A stretch of DNA of 64,000 bases from the NCBI RefSeq assembly GCF_017873135.1, contig NZ_JAGGJV010000008.1, positions 1-64,000 on the forward strand. The letters are read 5' to 3'. The DNA is from Rhizobium herbae (GTDB taxonomy: Bacteria > Pseudomonadota > Alphaproteobacteria > Rhizobiales > Rhizobiaceae). Under the pieces are notes generated by a model. It worked only from the letters and a program-made list of their open reading frames with translations, was not told the origin of the DNA and ran no database searches. Every line of letters starts with the position of its first letter. Positions within the stretch are counted from its first letter, which is position 1. The position numbers and the translations under genes are program-made. This document shows positions 19,100-28,607 of this stretch, in pieces.

Positions 19100-19448
19100 G
19101 GGCTTTCTCCTTTGGCGTACAGCAGGGGACGAGGTCTGCGATCAGCGGCGCGCAAAGATCGGGATGGCCGGCGCAGCAATCTTTCAGAAGGAACGTCACG
19201 ACGTCGCGCAGGCTGTCGAGGCTGACGCGGTAGACGATCGACCGGCTTTGCCGCTCGGCGGTGATCAGGCCGGCCCGCTGCAGCGTCGCCAGATGCGTCG
19301 ACATGGTGTTGTGCGGGACACCGAGAAGCCGGGCGATTTCACCGGCCGGCAATCCATCGGGTTCGTGGGTGACAAGCAGCCGGAAGGCATCCAGGCGGGT
19401 ACCCTGGGCGAGCGCGGCGAAGGCGTTGACGGCATTATTATTGTCCAT
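19092..19448 (-). CDS. arsR: ArsR-family arsenic-responsive repressor
   Basis: 118-residue winged-helix repressor from MDNNNAVNAFAALAQGTRLD. The helix-turn-helix is at about LPAGEIARLLGVPHNTMSTHLATLQRAGL. The canonical ELCVCDL metal loop is not seen; instead cysteines cluster at the C-terminus (DCCAGHPDLCAP and PCCTPKE), so As(III) probably binds there, as in the Acidithiobacillus/Corynebacterium-type ArsR variants. First gene of the leftward ars operon. A TTG 12 codons upstream is an alternative start. Confidence 0.9.
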   Translation of the reverse strand: MDNNNAVNAFAALAQGTRLDAFRLLVTHEPDGLPAGEIARLLGVPHNTMSTHLATLQRAGLITAERQSRSIVYRVSLDSLRDVVTFLLKDCCAGHPDLCAPLIADLVPCCTPKEKAHA

Positions 19449-19455
19449 GTGTCGA

Positions 19456-19484
19456 GACTTATCGACGTAATAATGGTCAGTCAA
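19456..19484 (-). promoter_or_regulatory. Candidate ars operon promoter
   Basis: On the minus strand TTGACT (19484-19479) and TAAGTC (19461-19456) are spaced by 17 nt. A GTCGA/TCGAC inverted repeat overlaps the -10 and may be an ArsR operator. Transcription from here would begin nearly at the arsR ATG, and there is no Shine-Dalgarno site, so the message could be leaderless. Confidence 0.35.
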
Positions 19485-19620
19485 GATGGATTTGCGCCGA
19501 CGACATCAATCATCGAACAGTCTGTCGAAGAAGCGCCGGCTTGCCGTATCCGCGCGCCCGTGAGATTCCAGAGAGAAATAAAGCGCCCGGCCGTTCCGGG
19601 CTTAGGTGAGGACAATCACG

Positions 19621-20619
19621 ATGCCGCAGCTGGTCGATGGAAAATGGGAAAAGGGCGATGTCGCCGCCAGCGAGATGAAGAACGGCGCCTTTCATCGCGA
19701 ACCGACCAGCTTCCGCAACTGGATCACGGCCGACGGCGCGCCGGGGCCGGACGGCCAGGCGGCGCTTCCCGCCGAAGCGGGACGGTACCAGCTTTTTGTC
19801 GCCTTTATCTGCCCATGGGCCTCGCGCACGCTGATGATGCGCAACCTGAAAGGTCTGCAGAATATCGTCTCAGTATCCATAGCTGAACCGGAGCTGGGCG
19901 AAAACGGCTGGACCTATGCCGAGCCGCAGGACGCCGGCCCGCGCGTCGGCAAGATCCGCTACCAGCATGAACTCTACACGGCGTCCGACCCCCACTATAC
20001 CGGCAAGGTCTCCGTCCCGGTGCTCTGGGACCGGAAGGAAGGCCGTATCGTCAACAACGAATCCGCCGACATCATCCGCATCCTCAATACGGCCTTCAAT
20101 CATCTGACGGGCGATAGGCAGGACTTCTATCCGGAAAACCTGCGTCCGATCATCGACCGCTGGAACACGCCGATCTACGAAACGGTCAACAACGGGGTCT
20201 ATCGCGCCGGCTTTGCCAAGACGCAGGGCGCCTACGAGGAAGCCGTGACCAGCCTTTTCGAAACGTTGGATACGCTCGAAACGCACCTGTCGCAGAACCG
20301 CTATGTCGCTGGCGTCCATTTCACCGAGGCCGATATCCGTCTGTTCGTCACGCTGATCCGCTTCGACGCGGCCTATCACGGCGCCTTCAAGTGCAATCTG
20401 CGGCGGCTGGAGGACTATCCGAACCTGTCGAACTATCTGCGCGAGATCTACCAATGGCCCGGCATCCGCGAGACGGCGCGGATCGACCAGATCAAGCGCG
20501 GCTACTATTCGATCGTTCATATCAACCCGACGCAGATCGTGCCGCTCGGCCCTGTGTTGGACCTTGACCGGCCGCATGGCCGAATGCTGCTTGCGGGAGA
20601 GGGCGTGTTTACCCTTTGA
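19621..20619 (+). CDS. glutathionyl-hydroquinone reductase (GST Xi/omega-like)
   Basis: 332-residue glutathione S-transferase-family protein of the YqjG/PcpF/ECM4 type. The active-site motif CPWASRTLMMRNLKGL gives Cys-Pro-Trp, and the C-terminal helical domain includes VAGVHFTEADIRLFVTLIRFD. These enzymes reduce glutathionyl-hydroquinones with GSH. GAGGA lies upstream of the ATG at 19621; a GTG five codons earlier is possible. Divergent from the ars operon across about 170 nt; proximity to arsenic genes may reflect thiol metabolism, but that is inference. Confidence 0.9.
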   Translation: MPQLVDGKWEKGDVAASEMKNGAFHREPTSFRNWITADGAPGPDGQAALPAEAGRYQLFVAFICPWASRTLMMRNLKGLQNIVSVSIAEPELGENGWTYAEPQDAGPRVGKIRYQHELYTASDPHYTGKVSVPVLWDRKEGRIVNNESADIIRILNTAFNHLTGDRQDFYPENLRPIIDRWNTPIYETVNNGVYRAGFAKTQGAYEEAVTSLFETLDTLETHLSQNRYVAGVHFTEADIRLFVTLIRFDAAYHGAFKCNLRRLEDYPNLSNYLREIYQWPGIRETARIDQIKRGYYSIVHINPTQIVPLGPVLDLDRPHGRMLLAGEGVFTL

Positions 20620-20942
20620 TATCCGGGATTTGCTAAGTAAATAAATCTTTGAGGGACCAGCCAGGCCATTGCGAAATGGCGAAACGGCGCTAGTTTAACG
20701 GGTGTTCTGATGGATAGAGTTCCCGGATAGGGGCGCCCAGACGATCTGTCCGGCAGCCGAGCGACACGCGGTCCGATGATGTTGCCGCAGTCCCGGTTTG
20801 CCTTGGACAACGCCGACGGCGTTCCAGTTCCGGTTCTTCTCGTTTCCGAACGCCCGGCAACATCCTCCAGGCCTGCGGCAACGTCACCTCCTTCGGAATG
20901 TTTGCATATGCGATGCATGACAGGCTGTGGTCGAGGTCCGGA
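20620..20942. other. Intergenic region upstream of cfa
   Basis: 323 bases without a supported gene. It holds an AACGCC-GAC-GGCGTT inverted repeat at 20809-20823 and presumably the cfa promoter. An in-frame extension of the cfa gene to 20898 exists, but lacks a ribosome-binding site and family similarity. Confidence 0.45.
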
Positions 20943-22199
20943 ATGAACATGACATTTCTGAAAATGCTCCGCCGACTGGTTCAACAAGGCAATTTTAAAG
21001 TGATCCTCTCCTCCGGAGAGCAGGCGGTTCTTGGTGACGGATCCGGCCCCCCCGTTACGGTACGCACCCTCGATGAAGACGCCGAAAAAGCGATCCTGCG
21101 CGATCCGGGTCTCAGATTCGGGGAAATGTACGTCGAGGGGCGCCTCGTCATCGACCAGGGCAATATCTTCGACGTGATCTCGATGATGAAGGCCAATGGT
21201 CTCGAAAAGGCGGCGACGATCAGCAACACGGTCATCGCCCTTTTGCATGTCGCCGAACAGCAGATCAAAAGCCGCCTGCCGGTCAACCGCAACAAGCACA
21301 ATGTCGCCCATCACTACGATCTCGACGGCAAGCTGTTCGATCTGTTTCTTGACCGCGACTGGCAATATTCCTGCGCCTATTTCGATCCGCCCGGTATCAG
21401 CCTCGATGAGGCGCAGACGGCAAAGAAACGCCACATCGCCGCCAAGTTGCTGCTGGAACCGGGCCAGAAGGTGCTGGACGTGGGATCCGGCTGGGGCGGC
21501 ATGGCAATGTATCTGGCCGAATCCTCCGGCGTCGACGTCACCGGCATTACGCTGAGTGAGGAGCAATTGAAGGTTTCCCGCGGGCGGGCTCAAAAGCGGG
21601 GTCTTGCCGACCGCGTCCGCTTCGAGCTGCAGGATTATCGTACGATGACGAACCGCCAGTTCGACCGCATCGTCTCCGTCGGCATGTTCGAGCATGTGGG
21701 GATGGCCAACTACGGCAATTTCTTCGGCAAGATGGCGAACCTGCTCGCCCCGAAGGGCGTGATGCTGCTGCATTCGATCGGCCAGGCGGAAAAACCCTGG
21801 GCGACCAATCCCTGGATCGAGAAATACATCTTTCCAGGCGGCTACATGCCGGCATTGTCGGAAGTCGTGCCGGCGATCGAGAAGTCGCGGCTGATGATCA
21901 GGGATATCGAGATCCTGCCGATGCACTATGCTCACACCCTGCGGGCCTGGCGCGAGCGCTTCACCGCGCGCAAGGACGAGGCGATCCGGCTCTATGATGA
22001 GCGTTTCTTCCGCATGTGGGAGTTCTATCTGGCCGCTTCCGAGACCGCCTTCATCTACGACAAACTGATGATCTTCCAGATCCAGCTGTCGCACGAGCAG
22101 GATGCGGTGCCCTATACCCGCAACTATATCGGTGAGCGCGAGGTTGAATTGCGCGAGTTCGAAAAAACCCGCCCGCCGCTGGAGCCGGTCGAATTCTGA
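20943..22199 (+). CDS. cfa: cyclopropane-fatty-acyl-phospholipid synthase
   Basis: 418-residue SAM-dependent methyltransferase that adds a methylene bridge to unsaturated phospholipid acyl chains. Key features are [21 protein letters not shown], the [15 protein letters not shown] segment, and the SAM site [17 protein letters not shown] followed by GITLSEEQL. The middle [10 protein letters not shown] motif and C-terminal [10 protein letters not shown] are also typical. Start chosen at MNMTFLKML after GAGGTCCGG. Rhizobia often have two cfa genes; this one stands alone ahead of tex. Confidence 0.93.
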   Translation: MNMTFLKMLRRLVQQGNFKVILSSGEQAVLGDGSGPPVTVRTLDEDAEKAILRDPGLRFGEMYVEGRLVIDQGNIFDVISMMKANGLEKAATISNTVIALLHVAEQQIKSRLPVNRNKHNVAHHYDLDGKLFDLFLDRDWQYSCAYFDPPGISLDEAQTAKKRHIAAKLLLEPGQKVLDVGSGWGGMAMYLAESSGVDVTGITLSEEQLKVSRGRAQKRGLADRVRFELQDYRTMTNRQFDRIVSVGMFEHVGMANYGNFFGKMANLLAPKGVMLLHSIGQAEKPWATNPWIEKYIFPGGYMPALSEVVPAIEKSRLMIRDIEILPMHYAHTLRAWRERFTARKDEAIRLYDERFFRMWEFYLAASETAFIYDKLMIFQIQLSHEQDAVPYTRNYIGEREVELREFEKTRPPLEPVEF

Positions 22200-22323
22200 G
22201 CCGTTTATAATTGCGGCAGCGGCATCCATCTGTGGACGTAAGACGGCTGGCAAGCGCCTTCACTTGGCCTTGATGGCATGTGCATCTATGGTCCCGCCAG
22301 ATCACCACAAATCACGGAATGCC

Positions 22324-24645
22324 ATGTCCCTGCCATCAAAGTCCATCGCCGTCCTCATCGCCCAGGAAATCAAGGCAACGCCCGCCCAGGCGATATCAGC
22401 CATCGAGCTTCTCGACGAAGGCGCGACCGTTCCCTTCATCGCCCGTTACCGCAAGGAAGTGACGGGTGGACTGGACGACACGCAGCTGCGCAATCTGGCC
22501 GAACGGCTGGTCTATCTGCGTGAACTCGAGGCACGCAGGATCTCCATCCTCGATTCGATCCGCGGCCAGGACAAGCTGACGGCCGAACTGGAAGCCAAGA
22601 TCGCCGCTGTCACCACCAAGGCGGAACTGGAAGACATCTATCTGCCCTTCAAGCCGAAGCGCCGGACCAAGGCCGAAATCGCCCGCGAGCGCGGGCTGGG
22701 ACCGCTGGCCGAAGCCATTCTTGCCGACCGGGCCATTGCTCCGGCAGACCGTGCATCGGCCTTCATCACGGCAGAGGTGCCGGATGTGAAGACCGCGCTC
22801 GACGGTGCCCGCGATATCATCGCCGAAGGCATCAGCGAAAATGCCGATCTGCTGGGCCGGTTGCGCGCCCACATGCGCCAGGTCGCTTTGCTGCGCTCCA
22901 AAGTGGTCGACGGCAAGCAGGAGGCCGGCGCCAAGTTCTCCGACTATTTCGACCATTCCGAGAAATGGGCAACCGTTGCCGGCCACCGGGCGCTTGCAAT
23001 GCTGCGCGGCTGGAACGAGGAATTCCTCTCCGTCGATATCGTCGTCGACCTCGACGATACGTCGCCGGTCAAGCCGGTGGAACGCACCATCGCCGCCGTC
23101 TACAAGGTCGGCGGCACGCTGCCGGGCGACACGTGGCTGATGGAGGTGATCGGCTGGACCTGGCGCGTCAAGCTGTCCATGTCGCTGTCGCTCGACCTGA
23201 TGCGCGAACTGCGGGAACGGGCGGAAGAAGAGGCAATCCACGTGTTTGCCCGCAATCTCAAGGATCTGCTGCTCGCAGCCCCCGCCGGTTCGCGCGCCAC
23301 GATGGGGCTCGACCCGGGCATCCGCACCGGTGTCAAGGTCGCCATCGTCGATGGCACGGGCAAGCTGCTCGAGACCACGACCGTCTATCCGTTCCCGCCG
23401 AAGAACGACATCCGCGGCACGCAGGCCGAGCTTGCAAGCCTGATCCGCAAGCACAAGATCGAACTGATCGCCATTGGCAACGGCACCGGTAGCCGTGAAA
23501 CGGAACGCCTCGTCGCCGATATGCTGACACAGCTGCCGGTTGGCCCGAAGCCGACCAAGGTTATCGTCTCGGAAGCCGGTGCCTCCGTCTATTCCGCCTC
23601 GCAGGCCGCGGCCGACGAATTCCCCGGCCTCGACGTCTCGCTGCGCGGCGCCGTCTCCATCGCCCGCCGCCTTCAGGATCCGCTCGCCGAACTGGTGAAG
23701 ATCGAGCCGAAGTCGATCGGCGTCGGCCAGTATCAGCACGATGTCGATCAGGGCCGCCTCAACCGTTCGCTCGAAGCTGTCGTCGAAGACGCGGTGAACG
23801 CGGTCGGCGTCGACCTGAACACCGCCTCGGCGCCACTGCTTGCCCGCGTTTCCGGCCTCGGAAAGTCGTCCGCCGAAGCGATCGTCGCCCATCGCGACGC
23901 AACGGGTGCCTTTACCAGCCGCAAGGAACTGATGAAGGTGCCGCGCCTCGGCGCCCGCACCTTCGAGCAATGCGCCGGATTCCTGCGTATCCGCGACGGC
24001 AAGGAACCGCTCGACGCCTCCTCGGTGCATCCCGAAGCCTATGGCGTCGCCAAGAAGATCGTTGCTGCCTGCGGCCGCGACCTGCGCGCCATCATGGGCG
24101 ACAGCGCCGCGCTGAAGCAGCTGGATCCAAAAACCTTCGTCGATGAGCGTTTTGGTCTGCCGACGGTCAAGGATATCTTCGCCGAACTTGAAAAGCCCGG
24201 CCGCGACCCGCGCCCGAGCTTCAAGACCGCGACCTTCGCCGACGGCGTCGACGACATCAAGGACCTGAAGCCAGGCATGCTGCTCGAAGGCACCGTCACC
24301 AACGTTGCCGCCTTCGGCGCCTTCGTCGATATCGGCGTGCATCAGGATGGCCTTGTGCATGTCTCCCAGCTTGCCGACCGTTTCGTCAAGGATCCGCATG
24401 AGGTGGTGAAGGCCGGCGATGTCGTGCAGGTGCGCGTCACCGAAGTGGATGTCCCCCGCAAGCGCATCGGGCTCACCATGCGCAAGGATGGTGCCGTGGA
24501 GTCAGGCACACGCGAGATGAAGAGCGACCCGAAGGCCGCCCATCAGGCCCGCCAGACGCTCGCCCGCGCCCAGCAGCAAAAACCGCAAGCGCCGTCTCAA
24601 GGCGCCTTCGGTGCGGCACTTGCCGAGGCGATGAAGCGGAAATAG
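22324..24645 (+). CDS. tex: Tex-family RNA-binding transcription accessory protein
   Basis: 773 residues. N-terminal helical region ([28 protein letters not shown]), central YqgF/RNase H-like domain ([21 protein letters not shown]), tandem helix-hairpin-helix motifs ([19 protein letters not shown]...[11 protein letters not shown]) and a C-terminal S1 RNA-binding domain ([21 protein letters not shown]). Acts as a conserved nucleic-acid-binding factor influencing transcription and toxin expression in other bacteria. The start is the ATG at 22324, giving the family N-terminus. Its stop directly abuts the stop of the convergent heparinase gene with no spacer. Confidence 0.95.
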   Translation: MSLPSKSIAVLIAQEIKATPAQAISAIELLDEGATVPFIARYRKEVTGGLDDTQLRNLAERLVYLRELEARRISILDSIRGQDKLTAELEAKIAAVTTKAELEDIYLPFKPKRRTKAEIARERGLGPLAEAILADRAIAPADRASAFITAEVPDVKTALDGARDIIAEGISENADLLGRLRAHMRQVALLRSKVVDGKQEAGAKFSDYFDHSEKWATVAGHRALAMLRGWNEEFLSVDIVVDLDDTSPVKPVERTIAAVYKVGGTLPGDTWLMEVIGWTWRVKLSMSLSLDLMRELRERAEEEAIHVFARNLKDLLLAAPAGSRATMGLDPGIRTGVKVAIVDGTGKLLETTTVYPFPPKNDIRGTQAELASLIRKHKIELIAIGNGTGSRETERLVADMLTQLPVGPKPTKVIVSEAGASVYSASQAAADEFPGLDVSLRGAVSIARRLQDPLAELVKIEPKSIGVGQYQHDVDQGRLNRSLEAVVEDAVNAVGVDLNTASAPLLARVSGLGKSSAEAIVAHRDATGAFTSRKELMKVPRLGARTFEQCAGFLRIRDGKEPLDASSVHPEAYGVAKKIVAACGRDLRAIMGDSAALKQLDPKTFVDERFGLPTVKDIFAELEKPGRDPRPSFKTATFADGVDDIKDLKPGMLLEGTVTNVAAFGAFVDIGVHQDGLVHVSQLADRFVKDPHEVVKAGDVVQVRVTEVDVPRKRIGLTMRKDGAVESGTREMKSDPKAAHQARQTLARAQQQKPQAPSQGAFGAALAEAMKRK

Positions 24646-26586
24646 TCATGCCTGCATGAGCGCAAAATTGCACGTCACGCCCTGATCAGGAACGATGCCG
24701 CGCCAGCTTATGCGCTTGGCCTCGACCTTTTTGCCGAAGGCGGGAGAATACCATCCGCCTTCGCCGATCTCTCCGCCCGCCTCGATGCTGATGGCGCCGG
24801 CCTCTTTCCAGGACAGCGTTGCGATCGTCGTCCCATTGCGTTCGATCAGGACAATCCCGCTCTCCACCGTCGCGTCGCAGTCCGGCGCAAGCTGGAAAAC
24901 GATCTCGGCCGTTTGATTGACGGTGCCGGGGAGTTCGTCGCGGATTGCAAAGCCATCCGCGGTGGACGACAGCATCCGCCGATGCAGCGCCGCGAAACGT
25001 TTCTGATAGCCATCATGCTTGGCTTTGACCGACCAGTCCTGGCCACCCACCGCGGCTTCCAGCGTCGCTGCGGCCTTGTGCGACCAGTTGAACGCGCCGG
25101 ACATGATGCTCTGGTCGGCGCCGTCGATGTTCAGCGTGTTGTGAGCGCGTGTCCCGCGGAACCAGTCCCGCCATTGTCCGCCCGAGTGATAGAGATAGGT
25201 GCCGGGATCCACGAACAGCGGCTTGCCGTCAACGGTGACGACAACCGAAAGCGCGTCGGCATGGCCATGAGCGGCGATCGACAGATAGCCGAGCGGGGCA
25301 TGATCGAAGACGATATCGAGGCTATGGCCGCGCTTCGTATCCCGAACGACGGTGTAGCCGCCATCGGCAAATGTCTTCAATCCGAAAAGGCCAGCAGCAC
25401 CTGTCGCTGCCGAGCCGAAAAGGGCATCGCGCAAATCGACCTCCGGCGGCCGTGGCCCGGCCGGCGGTTCGCCGAGATAGCCTGCGATTGCTGCACAGAC
25501 GGAAGCGGCATAGGCCGGTTCATGGCGCGAAAGCGTCAGGACGCGTCCTTCGTCATCGTCGCAGATGCCGGGCACGCGCCCGTCGTCATTGGATAGCCAG
25601 GCGATATAGTTTGAAAACAGTCTCAGCCGGCTGTCGATCTCGCCCTCCAGGGGCTTGCCGGCCGATCGTGCCACGAGGCTGCAGAGAAGGATGAATTCCG
25701 CGGTGAAGGCCCCGTAGGTCGGCGACTGTTCGGCGCCGACGCCGTCGTTCAGAATCTGCTTGTTTGCCTCCTCGGCGAGGATCCTCCGGCCCTTGGCCTC
25801 CAGCTTGGCGGAAAGAGGCAATTCCGGCATGGCAAGCGCGATCAGGAATTCACCTGCGACCTCCGCGACCAGGTGATTGTTGGCGGAGGAAAAGCGCGAG
25901 GGATATCGCGCCATCCAGACCATATGGGCATGCAGGATCGCGCGGATCCTGTCTACCGTCGCAGCCGATAGCTGCGCGCCGCAGAGGCTGATCACGACGA
26001 GAAGGCTGATGGCGCGAAGCCCGAGTTCGATACCGGAGTTCCAGCAGATGCCCCGGAAGGGCGGATTGGCCGCATACCAGCTTTCAACAGCCGTCTCGAT
26101 CGCCGCGAGGGCTGCCGTGTTGCCGGTCAGCGCCGCATCGGCCGCGAGCGGCTGCAGGAATTGCAGCCGGTTGAACTCCCAGACATATTTGACGTCTCCA
26201 AGCACCCGCTCATGCCGGTAGGATATGTCGAAGCAGTATTTTTCCGCCCCCGGCCACAGTCCGCCGGTAACGGGATCGAGCCGCCAGATTTCCGGCGGGA
26301 ACAGACTTTCCGGTGCCCTCTGCGGCCAGTCGGCGCCCAGCGCCTCGAAACGGCCCGAGAGGATGAAGGCACTGGCGGCGACGATCTCCTGCTTCACCCG
26401 CTCCGGCGCGGCCGCGAGATTGTCGGCAAGGCCGGCAAGATGAGGCAGGCGACCGGAAGTCCGATACCGCCCCCACCCCTCGATCCGCCCCTTGGCGAGC
26501 GATTTCTTCGCCTTCTCGGCGAACCGATAGACGAGTTCGGCAGGGCTCATTGCCCGCAGGCGGTTGACGTACCAGGCAAGGGACAC
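24646..26586 (-). CDS. heparinase II/III family protein
   Basis: 646 residues. N-terminal (alpha/alpha) toroid region beginning SLAWYVNRLRAMSPAELVYR, a form seen in enzymes encoded in exopolysaccharide clusters, and a C-terminal heparinase II/III-like beta-sandwich (AHGHADALSVVVTVDGKPLF, then DPGTYLYHSGGQWRDWFRGT). No signal peptide is seen, unlike secreted lyases. Family members cleave uronic-acid-containing polysaccharides by beta-elimination. It starts with GTG after AGGAAAC and follows the SGNH gene by 3 nt, so it is the last gene of the polysaccharide operon. The substrate is inferred to be the local polymer. Confidence 0.82.
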   Translation of the reverse strand: MSLAWYVNRLRAMSPAELVYRFAEKAKKSLAKGRIEGWGRYRTSGRLPHLAGLADNLAAAPERVKQEIVAASAFILSGRFEALGADWPQRAPESLFPPEIWRLDPVTGGLWPGAEKYCFDISYRHERVLGDVKYVWEFNRLQFLQPLAADAALTGNTAALAAIETAVESWYAANPPFRGICWNSGIELGLRAISLLVVISLCGAQLSAATVDRIRAILHAHMVWMARYPSRFSSANNHLVAEVAGEFLIALAMPELPLSAKLEAKGRRILAEEANKQILNDGVGAEQSPTYGAFTAEFILLCSLVARSAGKPLEGEIDSRLRLFSNYIAWLSNDDGRVPGICDDDEGRVLTLSRHEPAYAASVCAAIAGYLGEPPAGPRPPEVDLRDALFGSAATGAAGLFGLKTFADGGYTVVRDTKRGHSLDIVFDHAPLGYLSIAAHGHADALSVVVTVDGKPLFVDPGTYLYHSGGQWRDWFRGTRAHNTLNIDGADQSIMSGAFNWSHKAAATLEAAVGGQDWSVKAKHDGYQKRFAALHRRMLSSTADGFAIRDELPGTVNQTAEIVFQLAPDCDATVESGIVLIERNGTTIATLSWKEAGAISIEAGGEIGEGGWYSPAFGKKVEAKRISWRGIVPDQGVTCNFALMQA

Positions 26587-26589
26587 GGG

Positions 26590-27384
26590 TTAATTGTTTC
26601 CTTGCTTCAGGATACCCGCCAGCACGTCATAGCCGGCTGCCGTCAAATGCAAACTATCGCCGCGAAAATTAGCGCATGTATCTGGAAAGTAATTGGGAAA
26701 CCAGGATTGTAGCTGATCTACACCTCTCTTTCCGCACGTGATCACATCATCGAAACCTGTCACGCTTCGTACGTAGTTGGTTTGAGACGGCATCTTCTCG
26801 ATGAAGCTGTTTACCTCTTGGCGATCAGCCTCAAAATCGTTGAAGACTTTGCCTCGCGGAGGAATCGTAAACATGTAGACGACTGCCTGCGGCCAGATTT
26901 CATGCAGCTTCTCGACGGTTTTCGTCAAGCCAGCTTCAATCGCGCAGGGCTTGGAGCGTGCTTTGAGATTGTTGGTGCCGAGGATCATCACGATCGTTTC
27001 GGGGGAAATCTTGGAAACAGGCATTTGCTCAAGGCGCCAGAGCGAGTTCTGAATCAAATCTCCACCGACACCAAGGTTGCCGATCGCCTTGCCTGGGAAA
27101 ATTGAACTGACGGATTCCGTCGGCCACCCCTCAGCCAGGGAGTCTCCAAAAAGGACGACATCGGCTTTTTCAGGAAATTTCGCCAGCATGGCGTCGTAGC
27201 GCTGGTATGTCGGTCCCCATTGCGGAGGGGCGGGCGTCGTGACGACACGCGTTTCGTAAACGTCGCAAGCATCTGCTGCGTGGCTCGGCTGGTGACCGAT
27301 GAAGAAGCAGGCGAACAATGTTATGAAAACAAGAAATGCATACTTTGATCGCCGGAAAGAAGGATGGGATTGATAAACAGGCAT
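26590..27384 (-). CDS. secreted SGNH/GDSL-family hydrolase
   Basis: 264 residues with a signal peptide (KYAFLVFITLFACFFIGHQPSHA). Block I is VVLFGDSLAEGW (Ser), block II GVGGDLIQN (Gly), block III ILGTNNLK (Asn) and block V DSLHLTAAGYD (Asp/His), so the catalytic set is complete. Closest in style to acylhydrolases of the platelet-activating-factor acetylhydrolase group. Next to an OafA-type acyltransferase, it may remove or transfer O-acetyl groups on the polysaccharide in the periplasm. AAGGAGAGACCA before the ATG is a strong ribosome-binding site. Confidence 0.85.
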   Translation of the reverse strand: MPVYQSHPSFRRSKYAFLVFITLFACFFIGHQPSHAADACDVYETRVVTTPAPPQWGPTYQRYDAMLAKFPEKADVVLFGDSLAEGWPTESVSSIFPGKAIGNLGVGGDLIQNSLWRLEQMPVSKISPETIVMILGTNNLKARSKPCAIEAGLTKTVEKLHEIWPQAVVYMFTIPPRGKVFNDFEADRQEVNSFIEKMPSQTNYVRSVTGFDDVITCGKRGVDQLQSWFPNYFPDTCANFRGDSLHLTAAGYDVLAGILKQGNN

Positions 27385-27413
27385 TGGTCTCTCCTTGGAG
27401 ATTTATGAATTCG

Positions 27414-28574
27414 TCAGAATGTTTCGCGGGGTATAGCGGAAGGGCCGACGGGCTCCGGCCGCATCCCGGGTGCTCCGACGGCTGCGTGAGATCCGAAGTT
27501 CGCCCTGAACCGGAGCACGGGTTTGGCGACATAGCGATAGGACAGCCAAGCCACCCCAAACGCGCAGGCAAATCCCGCTATTGCAAACGGAACCCTCTGG
27601 TGTATCGGCAGAGCTGCGGGCGTAATGTTGAAAATATGATAGGTGACCCGCAAAAACTCCATATGCCAAAGATAGGCACCGTAGGACAGGACGCCACCGA
27701 TCCGAAGCGGTCCGAAATTAGAAATGCGGTTAAGCCAACTCGGATTTCGTGCCAGATACAAGTGCGAAAAAACAAGAAAAATCCCGATGCCTTGAAGGCT
27801 GTATCGGAGAGTTTCGCGGAAAAATTCATCGCGCACGAGCAGGCATGCCAACAGAAGGATCAGTCCGGCGGCCAGCGCTGCGCCGCTTGCTGACGAAGAC
27901 AGCCACTGCGGTCGCTGCGCTACAAACGCAAACAGCGCACCATAGGCAATCGAATCCAGACGGGCCTCGGATGCGAGATAGCCGTAGGCGTGCTGCCAGT
28001 CGCTACCGGAGATTTCGCTGACGATGACAAAGTAGCGCCATGCCAGGCAACCGGAAAGCGATACAAGAAAAAACAGAAAAAGGAATTTCGGGCGTCCGAA
28101 AATTAGTCCGAATATAAGCGGGAACGTCAAGTAATAATGCTCTTCGACGGCAAGCGACCATAAATGGGGCCACCATACATGGGCGATACCGTCAGGCGCA
28201 ACGCTTTGAAGATATAGGATATAATAGTTCGTCGTGTATGTGAGTGCCGCGGCGATATCGCCGAAGGACGGCGACAAGCCCATGGATCGGGAAATGATCG
28301 TCGATCCGATGAGAAGTACGATCATCTCCGGGCCGAGGCGTAGAAACCTCCTGATGTAAAAATGGCCAATCGAGATAGAGCCTTTCTTGAGGCTTTCCTG
28401 GATCAGAAGTGTCGTGATCAGAAAGCCGCTCAGAAAGAAGAAGATGGTGACGCCGAACCCGCCGGGTACCCATTTGCCAAACCCGAAGTGCGACACCAAA
28501 ACAATGCTGACGGCGAAGAACCGGATTCCGTCGAGCCCGGGTATGTATTTTATATCTCTAAAATTATAAGCCAT
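27414..28574 (-). CDS. OafA-type membrane O-acyltransferase (acyltransferase 3)
   Basis: 386-residue integral membrane protein with about ten hydrophobic segments. The family start YIPGLDGIRFFAVSIVLVSH holds the catalytic His/Arg region, followed by GVTIFFFLSGFLITTLL and RRFLRLGPEM. It would move acetyl or another acyl group from a cytoplasmic donor onto a sugar at the periplasmic face. Start at MAYNF, preceded by GGAGTTCGGG; a Met four codons upstream lacks this. Neighbouring SGNH hydrolase and hexapeptide acetyltransferase point to an acylated polymer. Confidence 0.9.
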   Translation of the reverse strand: MAYNFRDIKYIPGLDGIRFFAVSIVLVSHFGFGKWVPGGFGVTIFFFLSGFLITTLLIQESLKKGSISIGHFYIRRFLRLGPEMIVLLIGSTIISRSMGLSPSFGDIAAALTYTTNYYILYLQSVAPDGIAHVWWPHLWSLAVEEHYYLTFPLIFGLIFGRPKFLFLFFLVSLSGCLAWRYFVIVSEISGSDWQHAYGYLASEARLDSIAYGALFAFVAQRPQWLSSSASGAALAAGLILLLACLLVRDEFFRETLRYSLQGIGIFLVFSHLYLARNPSWLNRISNFGPLRIGGVLSYGAYLWHMEFLRVTYHIFNITPAALPIHQRVPFAIAGFACAFGVAWLSYRYVAKPVLRFRANFGSHAAVGAPGMRPEPVGPSAIPRETF

Positions 28575-28607
28575 CCCGAACTCCATATGGCCGCTTAAAA
28601 TTGTTGT

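Noticed and set aside
22396-24399. 667-codon minus-strand frame opposite tex
   Set aside because: Complement of the Tex coding sequence, which has all expected domains; the antisense translation has biased composition only.
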